A stretch of DNA of 64,000 nucleotides from CAHJXF01 sp038240015 (GCA_038240015.1 JBBSEF010000002.1:62001-126000), one strand, 5' to 3'. Positions 24,368 through 35,621 are shown, counted from the stretch's first letter. The notes: generated by a model not told the origin, from the letters alone. Program-made: numbers and translations.

Positions 24368-24931
24368 TCAGTGCCTGAGGAAGTTCGCGAGCAACGCGTG
24401 ACCGTGCTCGGTCAGAATCGATTCCGGATGAAACTGCACGCCTTCGATCGCGTACTGCTTGTGCCGCACGCCCATGATCTCGCCGTCGTCGGTCCACGCG
24501 GTCACTTCGAGGCAGTCGGGTAACGTGCCCCGCTCGATCGCCAGCGAGTGATAGCGCGTCACCGTGAAGGGCGACGGCAACGCGCTGAACACGCCCGCGT
24601 CGGCATGCGTCACCGCGTCGGTCTTGCCGTGCATCACGCGTGCAGCGCGAACCACCTTGCCGCCGAATGCCGCGGCTATCGCCTGATGCCCGAGGCACAC
24701 ACCGAGGATCGGCAGCTTGCCTGCGAAGCGTTGCAAGAGCGGCACGCAGACGCCCGCTTCGGCGGGCGTGCACGGGCCGGGCGAGAGGCAGATGCGATCG
24801 GCGCCCATCGCCTCGATTTCGTCGAGAGTCGCGGCGTCGTTGCGTACGACCTTGACGTCTTCACCGAGCTCGCCGAAATACTGGACGAGGTTGTAGGTGA
24901 AGCTGTCGTAGTTGTCGATCACGAGGAGCAT
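24368..24931 (-). CDS. trpG: anthranilate synthase glutamine amidotransferase subunit
   Basis: A 187-residue class I glutamine amidotransferase that supplies ammonia to anthranilate synthase component I (and sometimes to PabB for folate). The nucleophile Cys is in LGVCLGHQAIAAAFGG and the His/Glu pair is in GVQFHPESI; oxyanion loop SPGPCTPAEAG. It starts inside the end of the antidote-like remnant, overlapping it by 13 bases. The partner trpE, often the gene just upstream, is not in the window, so component I must be encoded elsewhere. The promoter for trpGDC is not clear. Confidence 0.96.
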   Translation of the reverse strand: MLLVIDNYDSFTYNLVQYFGELGEDVKVVRNDAATLDEIEAMGADRICLSPGPCTPAEAGVCVPLLQRFAGKLPILGVCLGHQAIAAAFGGKVVRAARVMHGKTDAVTHADAGVFSALPSPFTVTRYHSLAIERGTLPDCLEVTAWTDDGEIMGVRHKQYAIEGVQFHPESILTEHGHALLANFLRH

Positions 24932-25101
24932 ATCGAACCAGCAATGGTGATAAGACGGCTGTCGCCCTCTTCGAGCAGCGCCTCAAGATAGGCCGCGCGC
25001 TCGGCGTCGGTCTTCAGGTGATCCATAACGCGAAACATGCGCGAGGACACGGTGCTAACGCGCTTTGCGTTGCTTCCAGTCTTGCCACTAGACTTGTGCA
25101 C
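24919..25101 (-). pseudogene. truncated HigA-like antidote remnant
   Basis: A 60-codon frame from GTG 25101 (or longer from upstream GTG 25134), ending inside the trpG start. Its middle, HLKTDAERAAYLEALLEEGDSRLITIA, matches the N-terminal part of addiction-module antidotes of the HigA type (pattern AAYLEAALEEGD followed by a short helix). The helix-turn-helix that should follow is missing: the frame breaks into GSICSS and stops. The GTG overlaps the stop of the killer-like fragment, the normal arrangement of such modules. I read it as the surviving front half of an antidote gene. It might still be translated. Confidence 0.6.
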
Positions 25102-25261
25102 GTTCGATGTCCTCTTGCTGTGTCCGTTTGTCACCGCCCGCCAGCAGCATGATTAAGGTTGCCCCGTAGCGGGCGCAATACACGCGATAACCCGGCCCGT
25201 AATCCTCGCGCAACTCAATCACGCCATCGCCGACCGCTTTCCGAAACTGCGGGTTTGCCGG
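25088..25261 (-). pseudogene. 5'-truncated RelE/HigB-like killer protein remnant
   Basis: A minus-strand frame of ~57 codons preceded directly by an in-frame TGA (25262-25264), with no proper start. It encodes VGDGVIELREDYGPGYRVY, then CARYGATLIMLLAGGDKRTQ and QEDIERAQV, followed by TAG. This is the C-terminal half of the 'addiction module killer protein' family of RelE-fold toxins, which usually has ~100 residues; about 40-45 N-terminal residues are lost. It sits just upstream of the antidote remnant in the expected order. Too short to be found as a normal gene. Confidence 0.7.
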
Positions 25262-25282
25262 TCATGTCAGCCCGCGTCGTCG

Positions 25283-25708
25283 CTATTTCTTGAAAGGATT
25301 ATTGATCACCAGCCGCCCGATCTTCTGGCCATGCTGCATGTCTTCGCTGTACAGGCGGGTACAGCCCGCTTCGAGCGCGGCGGCGACGATTAGAGAATCG
25401 TAGAAGCTGAATCGGAAGTGGGCTTGAATGTCGACGCTTTGCCGGTACAACTCCGCGCTCGAAGGCACCTTGCAGAGCGGCACGAGCACCGTATCGAGAT
25501 AGGCTTTTGTGCCGCTTGTATCGAGCCTGATCTCCGCCTTGCGGAGCATCGTGTTCAAACATTCCTGGATGACCTGAAAGCTGATGCAAGCGGTCTCTCT
25601 GGCGAGGCCCTCGGACACGATGCGCTCCGCGATCGCGTGTTTTCGTGCGTCGAGTGCTTCGAGGTGGTAGATGAAGACGTTGGTATCGATGAAGGACTCA
25701 ACGCTCAT
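25283..25708 (-). CDS. VapC-type PIN-domain ribonuclease toxin
   Basis: A 141-residue PIN-domain protein. The acidic metal-binding residues are in place: Asp in FIDTNVFIYHLE near residue 8, Glu in FQVIQECLN near 49, Asp in FYDSLIVAAALEAG near 103 and Asp in YSEDMQHGQ near 121. The QECLN plus LYSEDMQHGQ pattern is that of PIN toxins in VapBC pairs, which cleave RNA when not bound by antitoxin. The start overlaps the antitoxin end by 11 bases. The pair appears intact, unlike the neighbouring truncated module. Confidence 0.9.
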   Translation of the reverse strand: MSVESFIDTNVFIYHLEALDARKHAIAERIVSEGLARETACISFQVIQECLNTMLRKAEIRLDTSGTKAYLDTVLVPLCKVPSSAELYRQSVDIQAHFRFSFYDSLIVAAALEAGCTRLYSEDMQHGQKIGRLVINNPFKK

Positions 25709-25916
25709 TCATTTCCTCGCGCGTCAACTTCCTTCCGACCTTGAGCTTCCCGCGCAAGTCCTTCATCACTTCTTCATAGCGCGCCATACGTTGCTTGCGC
25801 GCGTAGTCGGCCAGCCAGCGCCGGAACTGTTCGTTGAGCGTGGTGTTTTCGGCCCGCGCCTGCGCGCGCGCGGCTTCGATCGTCGATTCGTCAGCGCTGA
25901 GGGTAATGTTTTTCAT
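25698..25916 (-). CDS. VapB-like ribbon-helix-helix antitoxin
   Basis: A 72-residue protein. The N-terminal MKNITLSADESTIEAARAQARAENTTLNEQ is a ribbon-helix-helix DNA-binding fold (a strand, then two helices). The C-terminal charged part (YEEVMKDLRGKLKVGRKLTREEMNER) is the region that usually wraps the toxin. It precedes and overlaps the PIN toxin gene. A perfect inverted repeat 19-40 bases before the ATG is the likely self-regulation operator. Confidence 0.87.
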   Translation of the reverse strand: MKNITLSADESTIEAARAQARAENTTLNEQFRRWLADYARKQRMARYEEVMKDLRGKLKVGRKLTREEMNER

Positions 25917-25934
25917 GATTTCGACTAAAATGCA

Positions 25935-25956
25935 GTGTACGCCACATAGCGTACAC
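25935..25956 (-). promoter_or_regulatory. VapBC operator palindrome
   Basis: Perfect 8-bp inverted repeat GTGTACGC-CACATA-GCGTACAC, 19-40 bases upstream of the antitoxin ATG. Such sites bind the ribbon-helix-helix antitoxin for autorepression (family knowledge). It follows the -10-like TATAAT on the minus strand. Confidence 0.8.
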
Positions 25957-25969
25957 GTACTTCGTGCGC

Positions 25970-25975
25970 ATTATA
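25970..25975 (-). promoter_or_regulatory. -10 element of the vapBC-type promoter
   Basis: Minus strand TATAAT, a full match to the sigma-70 -10 consensus, lies 54-59 bases before the antitoxin ATG and just upstream of the operator palindrome. The -35 would fall inside the 3' end of the threonine aldolase gene; no good TTGACA is seen there. Confidence 0.55.
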
Positions 25976-25979
25976 CATC

Positions 25980-26996
25980 TTAGCCGCGATAGAACTCCTT
26001 GATCACCTCGATCACGCGGTCGATCTTGGGTCGATCGACATCGAGGTGCGTGACGAACCGTGTGGCAATGCCGACGGTCGCAACCATGCCGGCTTCACGC
26101 GTATGCGCGCCAAGCTTTGCCACGTCGTCGGCCGGCACATCGACAAACACCATGTTGGTGAACGGCCCGCGCACGTTCAAGCGATCGATCGCCCGCAACC
26201 CCTCCGCCAGCCGCGCTGCATTCGCGTGATCTTCCGCCAACCGATCGACGTGATAGTCGAGCGCATACAGACAAGCGGCCGCGAGCATGCCGGCCTGGCG
26301 CATGCCGCCGCCCAGCATCTTTCTCCATCGATGCGACGTGTCGATGAAGTCGCGCGGCCCGCACACCAGCGAGCCGACGGGCGTACCCAGCCCCTTCGAC
26401 ATGCAGATCGACACCGAGTCGAACGGTGCGCACAATTCTTTGACCGACGCACCGCTTGCAACCGCCGCGTTAAAGACACGCGCGCCGTCCAGATGCATCT
26501 TCAGCCCGTGTTCGCGGGCCAGCGCAGCGACTTCTTCCACATAGGTCGGAGACAGCACCCGCCCGCCGATCGTGTTCTCGAGTGCGACCAGTCGCGTCCT
26601 CGCGAAGTGATCGTCGGGTGGCTTGATCGCCGCGCGCAGCTTGGCGATCGGGATGCTGCCGTCCTCGGCGTTCTCGATCGGCTGCGGTTGAATGCTGCCG
26701 AGTACGGCCGCGCCGCCGCCTTCGTATCGGTAGGTATGCGCGAGCTGGCCGACGAGATATTCGTCGCCGCGTGCGCAATGCGTCATCAACGCGGCGAGGT
26801 TGCTCTGCGTGCCCGAAGGCATGAAGAGCGCGGCCTCCATGCCAACCATCTCGGCGAGGCGTTCCTGCAGTCGATTGACGGTGGGATCGTCGGCATAGAC
26901 GTCGTCGCCGACTTCAGCTGCGAGCATCGCCGCGCGCATCGCCGGCGTGGGTCGCGTGACGGTGTCGCTGCGAAGGTCGATGAGAGTGGTGGTCAT
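25980..26996 (-). CDS. ltaE: low-specificity L-threonine aldolase
   Basis: A 338-residue PLP enzyme that splits L-threonine or allo-threonine into glycine and acetaldehyde. It starts LIDLRSDTVTRPTPAMRAAM, the family hallmark, with DDPTVNRLQ and MPSGTQSNLAAL following. The PLP lysine is in SICMSKGLGTPVGSLV, and MHLDGARVFNAAV carries the Asp that pairs with the PLP ring. Length matches. It is 58 bases downstream (on its strand) of the secA stop, with a dispersed repeat in the gap, so it probably has its own promoter. Confidence 0.95.
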   Translation of the reverse strand: MTTTLIDLRSDTVTRPTPAMRAAMLAAEVGDDVYADDPTVNRLQERLAEMVGMEAALFMPSGTQSNLAALMTHCARGDEYLVGQLAHTYRYEGGGAAVLGSIQPQPIENAEDGSIPIAKLRAAIKPPDDHFARTRLVALENTIGGRVLSPTYVEEVAALAREHGLKMHLDGARVFNAAVASGASVKELCAPFDSVSICMSKGLGTPVGSLVCGPRDFIDTSHRWRKMLGGGMRQAGMLAAACLYALDYHVDRLAEDHANAARLAEGLRAIDRLNVRGPFTNMVFVDVPADDVAKLGAHTREAGMVATVGIATRFVTHLDVDRPKIDRVIEVIKEFYRG

Positions 26997-27024
26997 GTTG
27001 TCGCCGTCTCTGCGGTCAACGACG

Positions 27025-27051
27025 CTGGGTTCCCGCCTTCACGGGAACGAC
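27025..27051 (+). repeat. dispersed palindromic repeat, copy B
   Basis: The copy is CTGGGTTCCCGCCTTC followed by ACGGGAACGAC in the secA-ltaE gap. It has TTCCCG/CGGGAA arms and a 6-base loop, and is near-identical to copies A and D. Confidence 0.78.
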
Positions 27052-27054
27052 GCG

Positions 27055-29910
<2,856 letters not shown>

Positions 29911-30095
29911 GGGAGATTGAGGAGGGACCGCCAGAGGGAAGCGTTCGGGCAAAAGGGCGCGATTTTATCATGCGACCTTGCAGGTACTCCGGAGGTGCGC
30001 AGCCCGGCGACACTCGGAGATGGCGGCGTGATCGTCCGAATTCAAGCGGGCTCGACAACCAGGCGATCGATGCCTTGCGATTCAGCGCAGCGTCG

Positions 30096-31037
30096 CTAGC
30101 GACCCGGCGTGATGCGATCGGCTCGCAGAAACTTGTCGGGGTTCTGCGCCACGTTCTTGACGTGCACTTCGAAGTGCAGATGCGCGCCGGTGGCGCGGCC
30201 GGTCGATCCGACATCGGCAATGTGCTGGTTGCGCTTGACGACGTCGCCGACTCGCACATAGACCTTCGACGCATGGGCGTATAGCGTGGTGATGTCGTTG
30301 CCGTGGTCGACCTCGATCATGTTGCCGAAGTCGTGACTCCACTCGGACGCGATCACGACGCCTCCCGCCGCGGCGACGATCGCCGTGCCGGTCGCGGCCA
30401 CGAAGTCGATGCCCTGATGCATCGCCTGGGTGCCGGTGAACGGATCGATTCGCAGTCCGAAGCCGGACGAGTTGTAGGCCACGTCGACCGGCTGGATGGT
30501 CGGCATCATCTTGCTCTTCAGGGTCGCGTTGATCAGTTCGGTCTCGACCGCGTTGAGATAGTCGCTGCGATGTTCGACGTCGAGTGCGACGCGATCGAGC
30601 TCGCTTCGGAGTTCGGTCATTGTGAGACCGCGAGCATCCACTGGAGCGAGGCCGCCGCGCGATGGCGGCGATTTGAAGTCGAACTCCTGTGGATTGATTC
30701 CCGCAAGCCCCGAGACGCGGTCGCCGAGTGCGTCGAGCCGCATCATGCGGGCCTGCATCTCGCCCAGCTTGACCGCCATCGCGTTGAGGTTCTCGCGCAG
30801 GTAGCGCTCCTTCTTCGCCGCATCGTTGTCGGAGCTCGCGTCGCCGCCGGCTTCGAGCAGATTACGAACGATGGGCAGCTTCGACTCGCCCGCGTAGCGC
30901 AAGGCGAGCGCGGCGATACCGGCCGCGAGAACGACAAACACCAGCCCGATGATCGAAACGTAAAACGCGATCCGGCGGCTCGACAGCGTCAACGTCCGCG
31001 CCTGGGTCAAACGTCGATGCAATAAAATGATCTGCAC
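30096..31037 (-). CDS. M23-family (LytM-type) cell wall endopeptidase
   Basis: A 313-residue membrane-anchored peptidase. The GTG at 31037 (VQIILLHRRLTQARTLTLSSRR) is preferred because relatives begin MQLIIL-like; the ORF above is shadow sequence. One membrane helix (FYVSIIGLVFVVLAAGIAALAL) is followed by a coiled-coil-prone region (KKERYLRENLNAMAVKLGEM) and a C-terminal LytM domain with zinc ligands in MHQGIDF (H-x3-D) and HLHFEV (HxH), all intact. It is probably active or regulatory in peptidoglycan cleavage at division. It diverges from dciA. Confidence 0.92.
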   Translation of the reverse strand: MQIILLHRRLTQARTLTLSSRRIAFYVSIIGLVFVVLAAGIAALALRYAGESKLPIVRNLLEAGGDASSDNDAAKKERYLRENLNAMAVKLGEMQARMMRLDALGDRVSGLAGINPQEFDFKSPPSRGGLAPVDARGLTMTELRSELDRVALDVEHRSDYLNAVETELINATLKSKMMPTIQPVDVAYNSSGFGLRIDPFTGTQAMHQGIDFVAATGTAIVAAAGGVVIASEWSHDFGNMIEVDHGNDITTLYAHASKVYVRVGDVVKRNQHIADVGSTGRATGAHLHFEVHVKNVAQNPDKFLRADRITPGR

Positions 31038-31114
31038 GAAAAATGGCTCTCCGGAAATTTTGATTCGAATGCCGCGTCGGCCGCATCGATCGGCCGCATC
31101 CATCTGCACCGCTG

Positions 31115-31567
31115 ATGAAACCGAATCCGAAAGACGCAACTGCGCCCGTCATCGATTTTCTGCGCCGTCACGACGGAGCGGCTGCGCTGCTGCCAGCCGC
31201 ACTACGCAATCTGAGACTTGGACAAGACACGCTTGCCCTGATGCCGGCAGTGTTCCGGGAAACCTGCGAAGTGGCGGGTTGCGACGACGGGGTCCTGATC
31301 CTGCGCGTCTCGTCAGCGGGGGCTGCCGCCAAGCTTCGTCAAACATTGCCGCGCTTGCGCGACGGACTGCTCGACCGGGGCTGGCAGGTTAGCTCAATTC
31401 GAGTGCGCGTTCAACCGCGCACGGCGGACGCGCGCGCCGCGGTTCGCAAGCAGAAGAACGACGCGGCGATTTCATCGCAGGGGCTCGCCGCGTTCGCAGA
31501 CCTGCGCAACGCGCTCGAAGATTCGCCGTTGAAGACCGCGGTCGAGCGATTGATCAAGCGGCGATAG
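31115..31567 (+). CDS. dciA: DciA-family helicase loader (DUF721)
   Basis: A 150-residue protein of the DUF721 family, shown in other bacteria to be the ancestral loader of the replicative helicase DnaB (DciA). The KH-like N-terminal domain is seen in LPAALRNLRLGQDTLALMPAVF and CDDGVLILRVSSAGAAAKLRQ; the C-terminal tail is charged and ends LKTAVERLIKRR. It lies between lpxC and the M23 peptidase, its typical site in betaproteobacteria. No DnaC-type loader is visible. It is transcribed opposite to both neighbours. Confidence 0.85.
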   Translation: MKPNPKDATAPVIDFLRRHDGAAALLPAALRNLRLGQDTLALMPAVFRETCEVAGCDDGVLILRVSSAGAAAKLRQTLPRLRDGLLDRGWQVSSIRVRVQPRTADARAAVRKQKNDAAISSQGLAAFADLRNALEDSPLKTAVERLIKRR

Positions 31568-31569
31568 CG

Positions 31570-31595
31570 GTCGTCCCCGCGCACGCGGGGACCCA
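31570..31595 (+). repeat. dispersed palindromic repeat, copy C (inverted orientation)
   Basis: GTCGTCCCCGCGCACGCGG followed by GGACCCAG, a strong hairpin (GTCCCCGCG/CGCGGGGAC). It is inverted relative to copy D 20 bases on; the two form a BIME-like pair in the convergent gap between dciA and lpxC. Confidence 0.78.
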
Positions 31596-31615
31596 GCGAC
31601 GTTGCAGTGAAGACA

Positions 31616-31641
31616 CTGGGTTCCGGCTTTCGCGGGAACGA
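31616..31641 (+). repeat. dispersed palindromic repeat, copy D
   Basis: CTGGGTTCCGGCTTTCGCG then GGAACGAC, matching copies A and B. With copy C it sits between two converging 3' ends, so it may also work as a bidirectional terminator. Confidence 0.75.
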
Positions 31642-31644
31642 CAG

Positions 31645-32589
31645 CTAGGCCGGAACGATCTCGCTCGTGAGTCCGAAGGTGAACGCCTTCGGCGCCGCGG
31701 CTTCGTCGTCGAACGTGACGAGATCATAAGCCGATTCATCGGCGAGCAATGCGCGCAGCAGACGATTGTTCATGCCATGCCCCGATTTGTGCGCGCTGTA
31801 CGCGGCGATCAGCGGATGGCCGATCAGGTAGAGATCGCCGATCGCGTCGAGGATCTTGTGCTTGACGAACTCGGCCGAGTCGCGCAGCCCTTCGCCGTTG
31901 AGAATGCGGTACTCGTCCATCACGATGGTGTTGTCGAAGCTGCCGCCGCGCGCGAGACCCATCGAACGCAACGCCTCGGCCTCGTGCATGAAGCCGAAGG
32001 TGCGCGCCCGGGCAATATCCTTGACATATGAAGTATCGGCGAAGTCGATGCTGTGCTTCTGCCCGGTCGCGTCGATCGCCGGATGCTTGAAGTCGATCGA
32101 GAAGTCGAGCTTGAATCCGAAGTAAGGATCGAGCCGCACCCACGCGTCGTCGCCATGACCCGATGCATCGGCCACGCGGATCTCGACGGGCTTGGCGACG
32201 CGGATGAATTTCTTCGCACGCGCTTGTTCCTCGATGCCGGCGGACTGCAGCAGGAACACGAACGAGCTCGCGCTGCCGTCCATGATCGGAATCTCTTCGG
32301 CCGTGACGTCGGCGTAAAGATTGTCGAGGCCGAGGCCGGCGCAAGCCGACATCAAATGCTCGACCGTCGAAACCTTGACCTCTCCGTTTTGCAGCGTGGA
32401 AGCCAGACGCGTGTCGCCGATGCCGATCGCGCTCGCAGGCAGATCGACGGGCGGCTCGAGATCGATGCGCCGGAACACGATGCCGGTGTCGGGCGGCGCG
32501 GGGCGCAAGGTCAGCACGACTCGCGTACCCGAGTGCAGGCCGATGCCGGTGCTCTTGATGATTTGCTTGATCGTGCGTTGTCGCAACAT
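31645..32589 (-). CDS. lpxC: UDP-3-O-acyl-N-acetylglucosamine deacetylase
   Basis: A 314-residue zinc enzyme for the committed step of lipid A synthesis. Motifs: RTIKQIIKSTGIGLHSG at the start, the zinc His in VSTVEHLMSA, IPIMDGSASSFVFLL, and HKILDAIGDLYLIG (His and Asp zinc ligands), then a C-terminal HKSGHGMNNRLLRALLAD with the catalytic His. Length fits. It ends the dcw-linked block (ftsZ and an M1 aminopeptidase lie upstream). A poorly conserved C-terminal tail is seen. Confidence 0.97.
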   Translation of the reverse strand: MLRQRTIKQIIKSTGIGLHSGTRVVLTLRPAPPDTGIVFRRIDLEPPVDLPASAIGIGDTRLASTLQNGEVKVSTVEHLMSACAGLGLDNLYADVTAEEIPIMDGSASSFVFLLQSAGIEEQARAKKFIRVAKPVEIRVADASGHGDDAWVRLDPYFGFKLDFSIDFKHPAIDATGQKHSIDFADTSYVKDIARARTFGFMHEAEALRSMGLARGGSFDNTIVMDEYRILNGEGLRDSAEFVKHKILDAIGDLYLIGHPLIAAYSAHKSGHGMNNRLLRALLADESAYDLVTFDDEAAAPKAFTFGLTSEIVPA

Positions 32590-32644
32590 GGGGGTGTGGC
32601 CGGATGGACGAACGGCAGCGCCGTTTTTATCGGTATCCCGAATT

Positions 32645-35503
32645 TTACTGCTTCGACAGATAAGCCTTGAGCGCAGCCCGTTGCGATTGCCGAGCCGCTA
32701 CGCACAGTCCGCTCTCTTCAAGGACTTCCGCATAATTGCGTGCCCCGCCCGGAACGCGTACCGCCCGGTCGGCAAACGTCGCCTCGAACTCCGCCTTCGC
32801 GGTCGCGTCGCACAGGCGAGCGCCAAATCCTGGAAACCGTGCGACCGAGGTCTCGGGCAGACGCTTCGCTATGCGCTCGTAGTGCGCGCGCAAATAGCGG
32901 ATCGCGAGCAAGGCACTCACCTCGTCGTTTCCCGCGCCTCGACTCATCGCAATCAAACCGTCGCGCGCATCGGCCTTCTCGGCGAACAGCGCATCGTATG
33001 CGAGTTCCGAAAGAGCGCTGTCTCGAAACGAGCCGAGCCCCGCAAGCAGGTCGCGGCGATCACCGCTGGTCGCTCGACCGAGCGCGTCGAGATGCGCGTC
33101 GAGCAATTCACGGCCCGACGATCCTTGCGCCGATCCTTGCGCAAAGCGCGCGGCGGTCCGAAGAACCGCGTTAGCTCCGAGCGGCAGCGGCGCCTTGGAG
33201 GAAATCCATTCGCGCGCAAGGCGCGTCGCCTCCTTCTGCAGTGCCACGTCGTTGCCCAGGTCGGCGACCCACGGCAGCAATGTCTGACGCTGGACTGCAT
33301 CGCCATCGCGATCGCTCGCCTTCGCGATCCAGCCAAGCGCCCTGGCGCGCGCGCCGAAATTCTTCTGCACATAGCGTGCGAAAGCTTCGCGTTCGCCCGC
33401 ATCTTCGAGCCATGACGGACGAACCACCGCGGCCAGATCGGTCGCCGCTTCGGACACCGGAAGCTGGCGATGACGAGCGAATCGCGCCGAGAATTCGAGC
33501 GCCACGTCGACCGGCCACTCGCCGGCAGCCGTCAGCGTCGCCGCGTCGTGCAAAGCGGGTATCGCTTCGGACGGCAACAGCGGAGTACGTGCGAGTTGTT
33601 GTGTCAGCTCGCCAGTCAGCGAAGACACGAAGTAGCCGCTGCCGCCGCGATTGGACAACACCCATTGCGGACAACGCTCGCCGACAGGCAAAGGCACGAC
33701 CGTGCGCGGCTCCTGGATCAGCGCGCAGGTTTCGTTGAAGTCGCCGCCGCGGCCGAACTGAAAACACGCGGGGAAGGTCCATCGCTCGCTGCGCGTTTCG
33801 CTATGGATCGCGCCGCCAGTCTGATTGCGTGCCGGATCGCGAACGGGATCGATCAGTGCGCTCGACGGCAGGTAGCGCGATTGCGTGACGATCAGCTTGG
33901 GCAGCGCCTTGCCATCGGGACCGCAATCCAAAGTGACCGCGAGCCGCGGCACGCCGGGTTGCTCGATGAACGACTTGATGCCCGCGATCGTCGCGGCGTT
34001 TTCGGATCCGGCTTCCGCCGCGATCGCGCCGACGAAATCTTCCGAACGCGTACTGCCCTGCGCATGCTCGTAGAGATAGCGACGCACGCCGTTGCGAAAA
34101 CGCTCTTCACCGACCGCGCTCTCGAACATCGACAGGACAGCGGCGCCTTTCTGATAGCTGATGGTGTCGAAGGCGTTGCCCAGATCGTCGAGCGAGTTGA
34201 CCGGTTGACGAACCTGACGCGCGGACGCGAGCCGATCGATCGCGATCGCTTCCTGACGGCGTTCGTCGCCCGCCAGACGCAACTGCCACGCGGGATAAAA
34301 ACGATCGACGATCTTCGGCGCCATCCAGGTGGCGAACGACTCGTTGAGCCAGATGTCGTTCCACCATTGCATCGTGACGAGGTTGCCGAACCACATATGC
34401 GCCATCTCATGTGCGGCGCTTTCGGCATAGTTGCGTTTGAAGCGCTCGCTCTCCTGCTCGGGCTTCGACAGCATCAGCGGCATGATGTAAGTGATCAAGC
34501 CGACGTTCTCCATCGCACCGAACCCCAGCGTGATCGGAATCGCCACCGCGTCGAGCTTCTCGAAAGGATAGGGCTGGCCGAAATAGTCTTCGAGAAGTTC
34601 GAGCAACTTCGGAGTCGCCTCCCTCGCATAGCCGGCTTCGGCCGCGCGACCTTTGGGCACGATGTAGCGCAGCGGCGTGCCCTTCTTGCCGGCGTGGCCT
34701 CCATCGACGATGTCGAAAGGCCCGACCGCGAACGCGATCAGATAACTCGGCAGCGGCGGCGTCGGCGCAAAGCGCACGCGCTTCATCGGTACGGCAGGTG
34801 TGGATGCGGGCGCCGTTGCTGATGTCGCGGGTGAGACTGCCGGCACGGCGCTCTTGCGTGTGAGCGTCTCTTTGACCACCGCCGCAACGAACGGCTCTTC
34901 GCTCGCAATCGGCGTGTTCGATGCCGCAACGTCGCTCGCAGGCACGATCAATGACACGTGCCACGGCGTCTTCCATTGCGGCTCGTCGAAGCAGGGAAAC
35001 GCGCGACGCGCGTCGGTCGATTCGAATTGCGTGAACGCGTACCAGGAGTCGCCGTCCTGCTGCTTGAAGATGCCCGCCGTCTCGGTGCGATCGATCACGC
35101 CGTCGTAGTCGAGCGTGATCACCGCGCGGCCCGCGGGCACCAGCGCCGCGAACCGAAGTCCGACGAACTCGGCGCCGCCTGCGACCGTCTTCGCGGCATA
35201 GGTCTTTCCGTCCGCAACCACGTTCGCACTGCGAATCTCGAGCCGCTTCGCATTGAGCCAGAAGAACTCGGTCGGTTTCGCGATCTCGACATGAATCACG
35301 AGATGACCCGTGAAGCGCTCTTGCGTGGGCACCAACGTGAGTTCCGCCTCGTACGCGAGCGGCTTGACCGCGTCTCCAAGTTGCATGGTGGGCGGCGTCG
35401 GCGCGGGCGCCGCGGCTTTCACGGTCTTGCGCGGCGTTGCCGCGAGCGGCATGGCGATCGCGAGCGCCATCAACGCGGTCGCAACGCGAACCTTGACGCG
35501 CAC
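32645..35503 (-). CDS. M1-family zinc aminopeptidase with signal peptide
   Basis: A ~952-residue M1 metallopeptidase. The exopeptidase motif GAMEN occurs in GFGAMENVGLI and the zinc site HEMAH is followed by Glu in NESFA (HExxH-x18-E), with SYQKGAAVLSMFE downstream. The N-terminus has a basic VRVKVR followed by ATALMALAIAMPLAATP, a likely Sec signal, so the enzyme is probably periplasmic. The start is uncertain: GTG 35503 is chosen, and GTG 35557 is possible. A Ser/Pro/Ala-rich insert separates N-terminal domains. It lies between ftsZ and lpxC. Confidence 0.9.
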   Translation of the reverse strand: MRVKVRVATALMALAIAMPLAATPRKTVKAAAPAPTPPTMQLGDAVKPLAYEAELTLVPTQERFTGHLVIHVEIAKPTEFFWLNAKRLEIRSANVVADGKTYAAKTVAGGAEFVGLRFAALVPAGRAVITLDYDGVIDRTETAGIFKQQDGDSWYAFTQFESTDARRAFPCFDEPQWKTPWHVSLIVPASDVAASNTPIASEEPFVAAVVKETLTRKSAVPAVSPATSATAPASTPAVPMKRVRFAPTPPLPSYLIAFAVGPFDIVDGGHAGKKGTPLRYIVPKGRAAEAGYAREATPKLLELLEDYFGQPYPFEKLDAVAIPITLGFGAMENVGLITYIMPLMLSKPEQESERFKRNYAESAAHEMAHMWFGNLVTMQWWNDIWLNESFATWMAPKIVDRFYPAWQLRLAGDERRQEAIAIDRLASARQVRQPVNSLDDLGNAFDTISYQKGAAVLSMFESAVGEERFRNGVRRYLYEHAQGSTRSEDFVGAIAAEAGSENAATIAGIKSFIEQPGVPRLAVTLDCGPDGKALPKLIVTQSRYLPSSALIDPVRDPARNQTGGAIHSETRSERWTFPACFQFGRGGDFNETCALIQEPRTVVPLPVGERCPQWVLSNRGGSGYFVSSLTGELTQQLARTPLLPSEAIPALHDAATLTAAGEWPVDVALEFSARFARHRQLPVSEAATDLAAVVRPSWLEDAGEREAFARYVQKNFGARARALGWIAKASDRDGDAVQRQTLLPWVADLGNDVALQKEATRLAREWISSKAPLPLGANAVLRTAARFAQGSAQGSSGRELLDAHLDALGRATSGDRRDLLAGLGSFRDSALSELAYDALFAEKADARDGLIAMSRGAGNDEVSALLAIRYLRAHYERIAKRLPETSVARFPGFGARLCDATAKAEFEATFADRAVRVPGGARNYAEVLEESGLCVAARQSQRAALKAYLSKQ

Positions 35504-35587
35504 GGTGACGTGAAGCCCCCGGCTCGGTGTCAGAAACAGAATGAGAGAGGCATGCACAAGGGCGCGATTCTAGCGTCACCATCACTC

Positions 35588-35612
35588 GCCCCTCCCCTTG
35601 AGGAGGAGGGGC
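35588..35612. repeat. GC-rich inverted repeat after ftsZ
   Basis: GCCCCTCC and GGAGGGGC frame a 9-base centre, just downstream of the ftsZ stop on the minus strand. It looks like part of the MITE-like end at 22472. No T-run follows, so termination is uncertain. Confidence 0.45.
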
Positions 35613-35621
35613 CTCGCACCT

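Noticed and set aside
32611..32628. Plus-strand hairpin AACGGC-AGC-GCCGTT with T-run between lpxC and the M1 gene
   Set aside because: No plus-strand gene precedes it, the stem is short, and it probably lies within the lpxC leader by chance.
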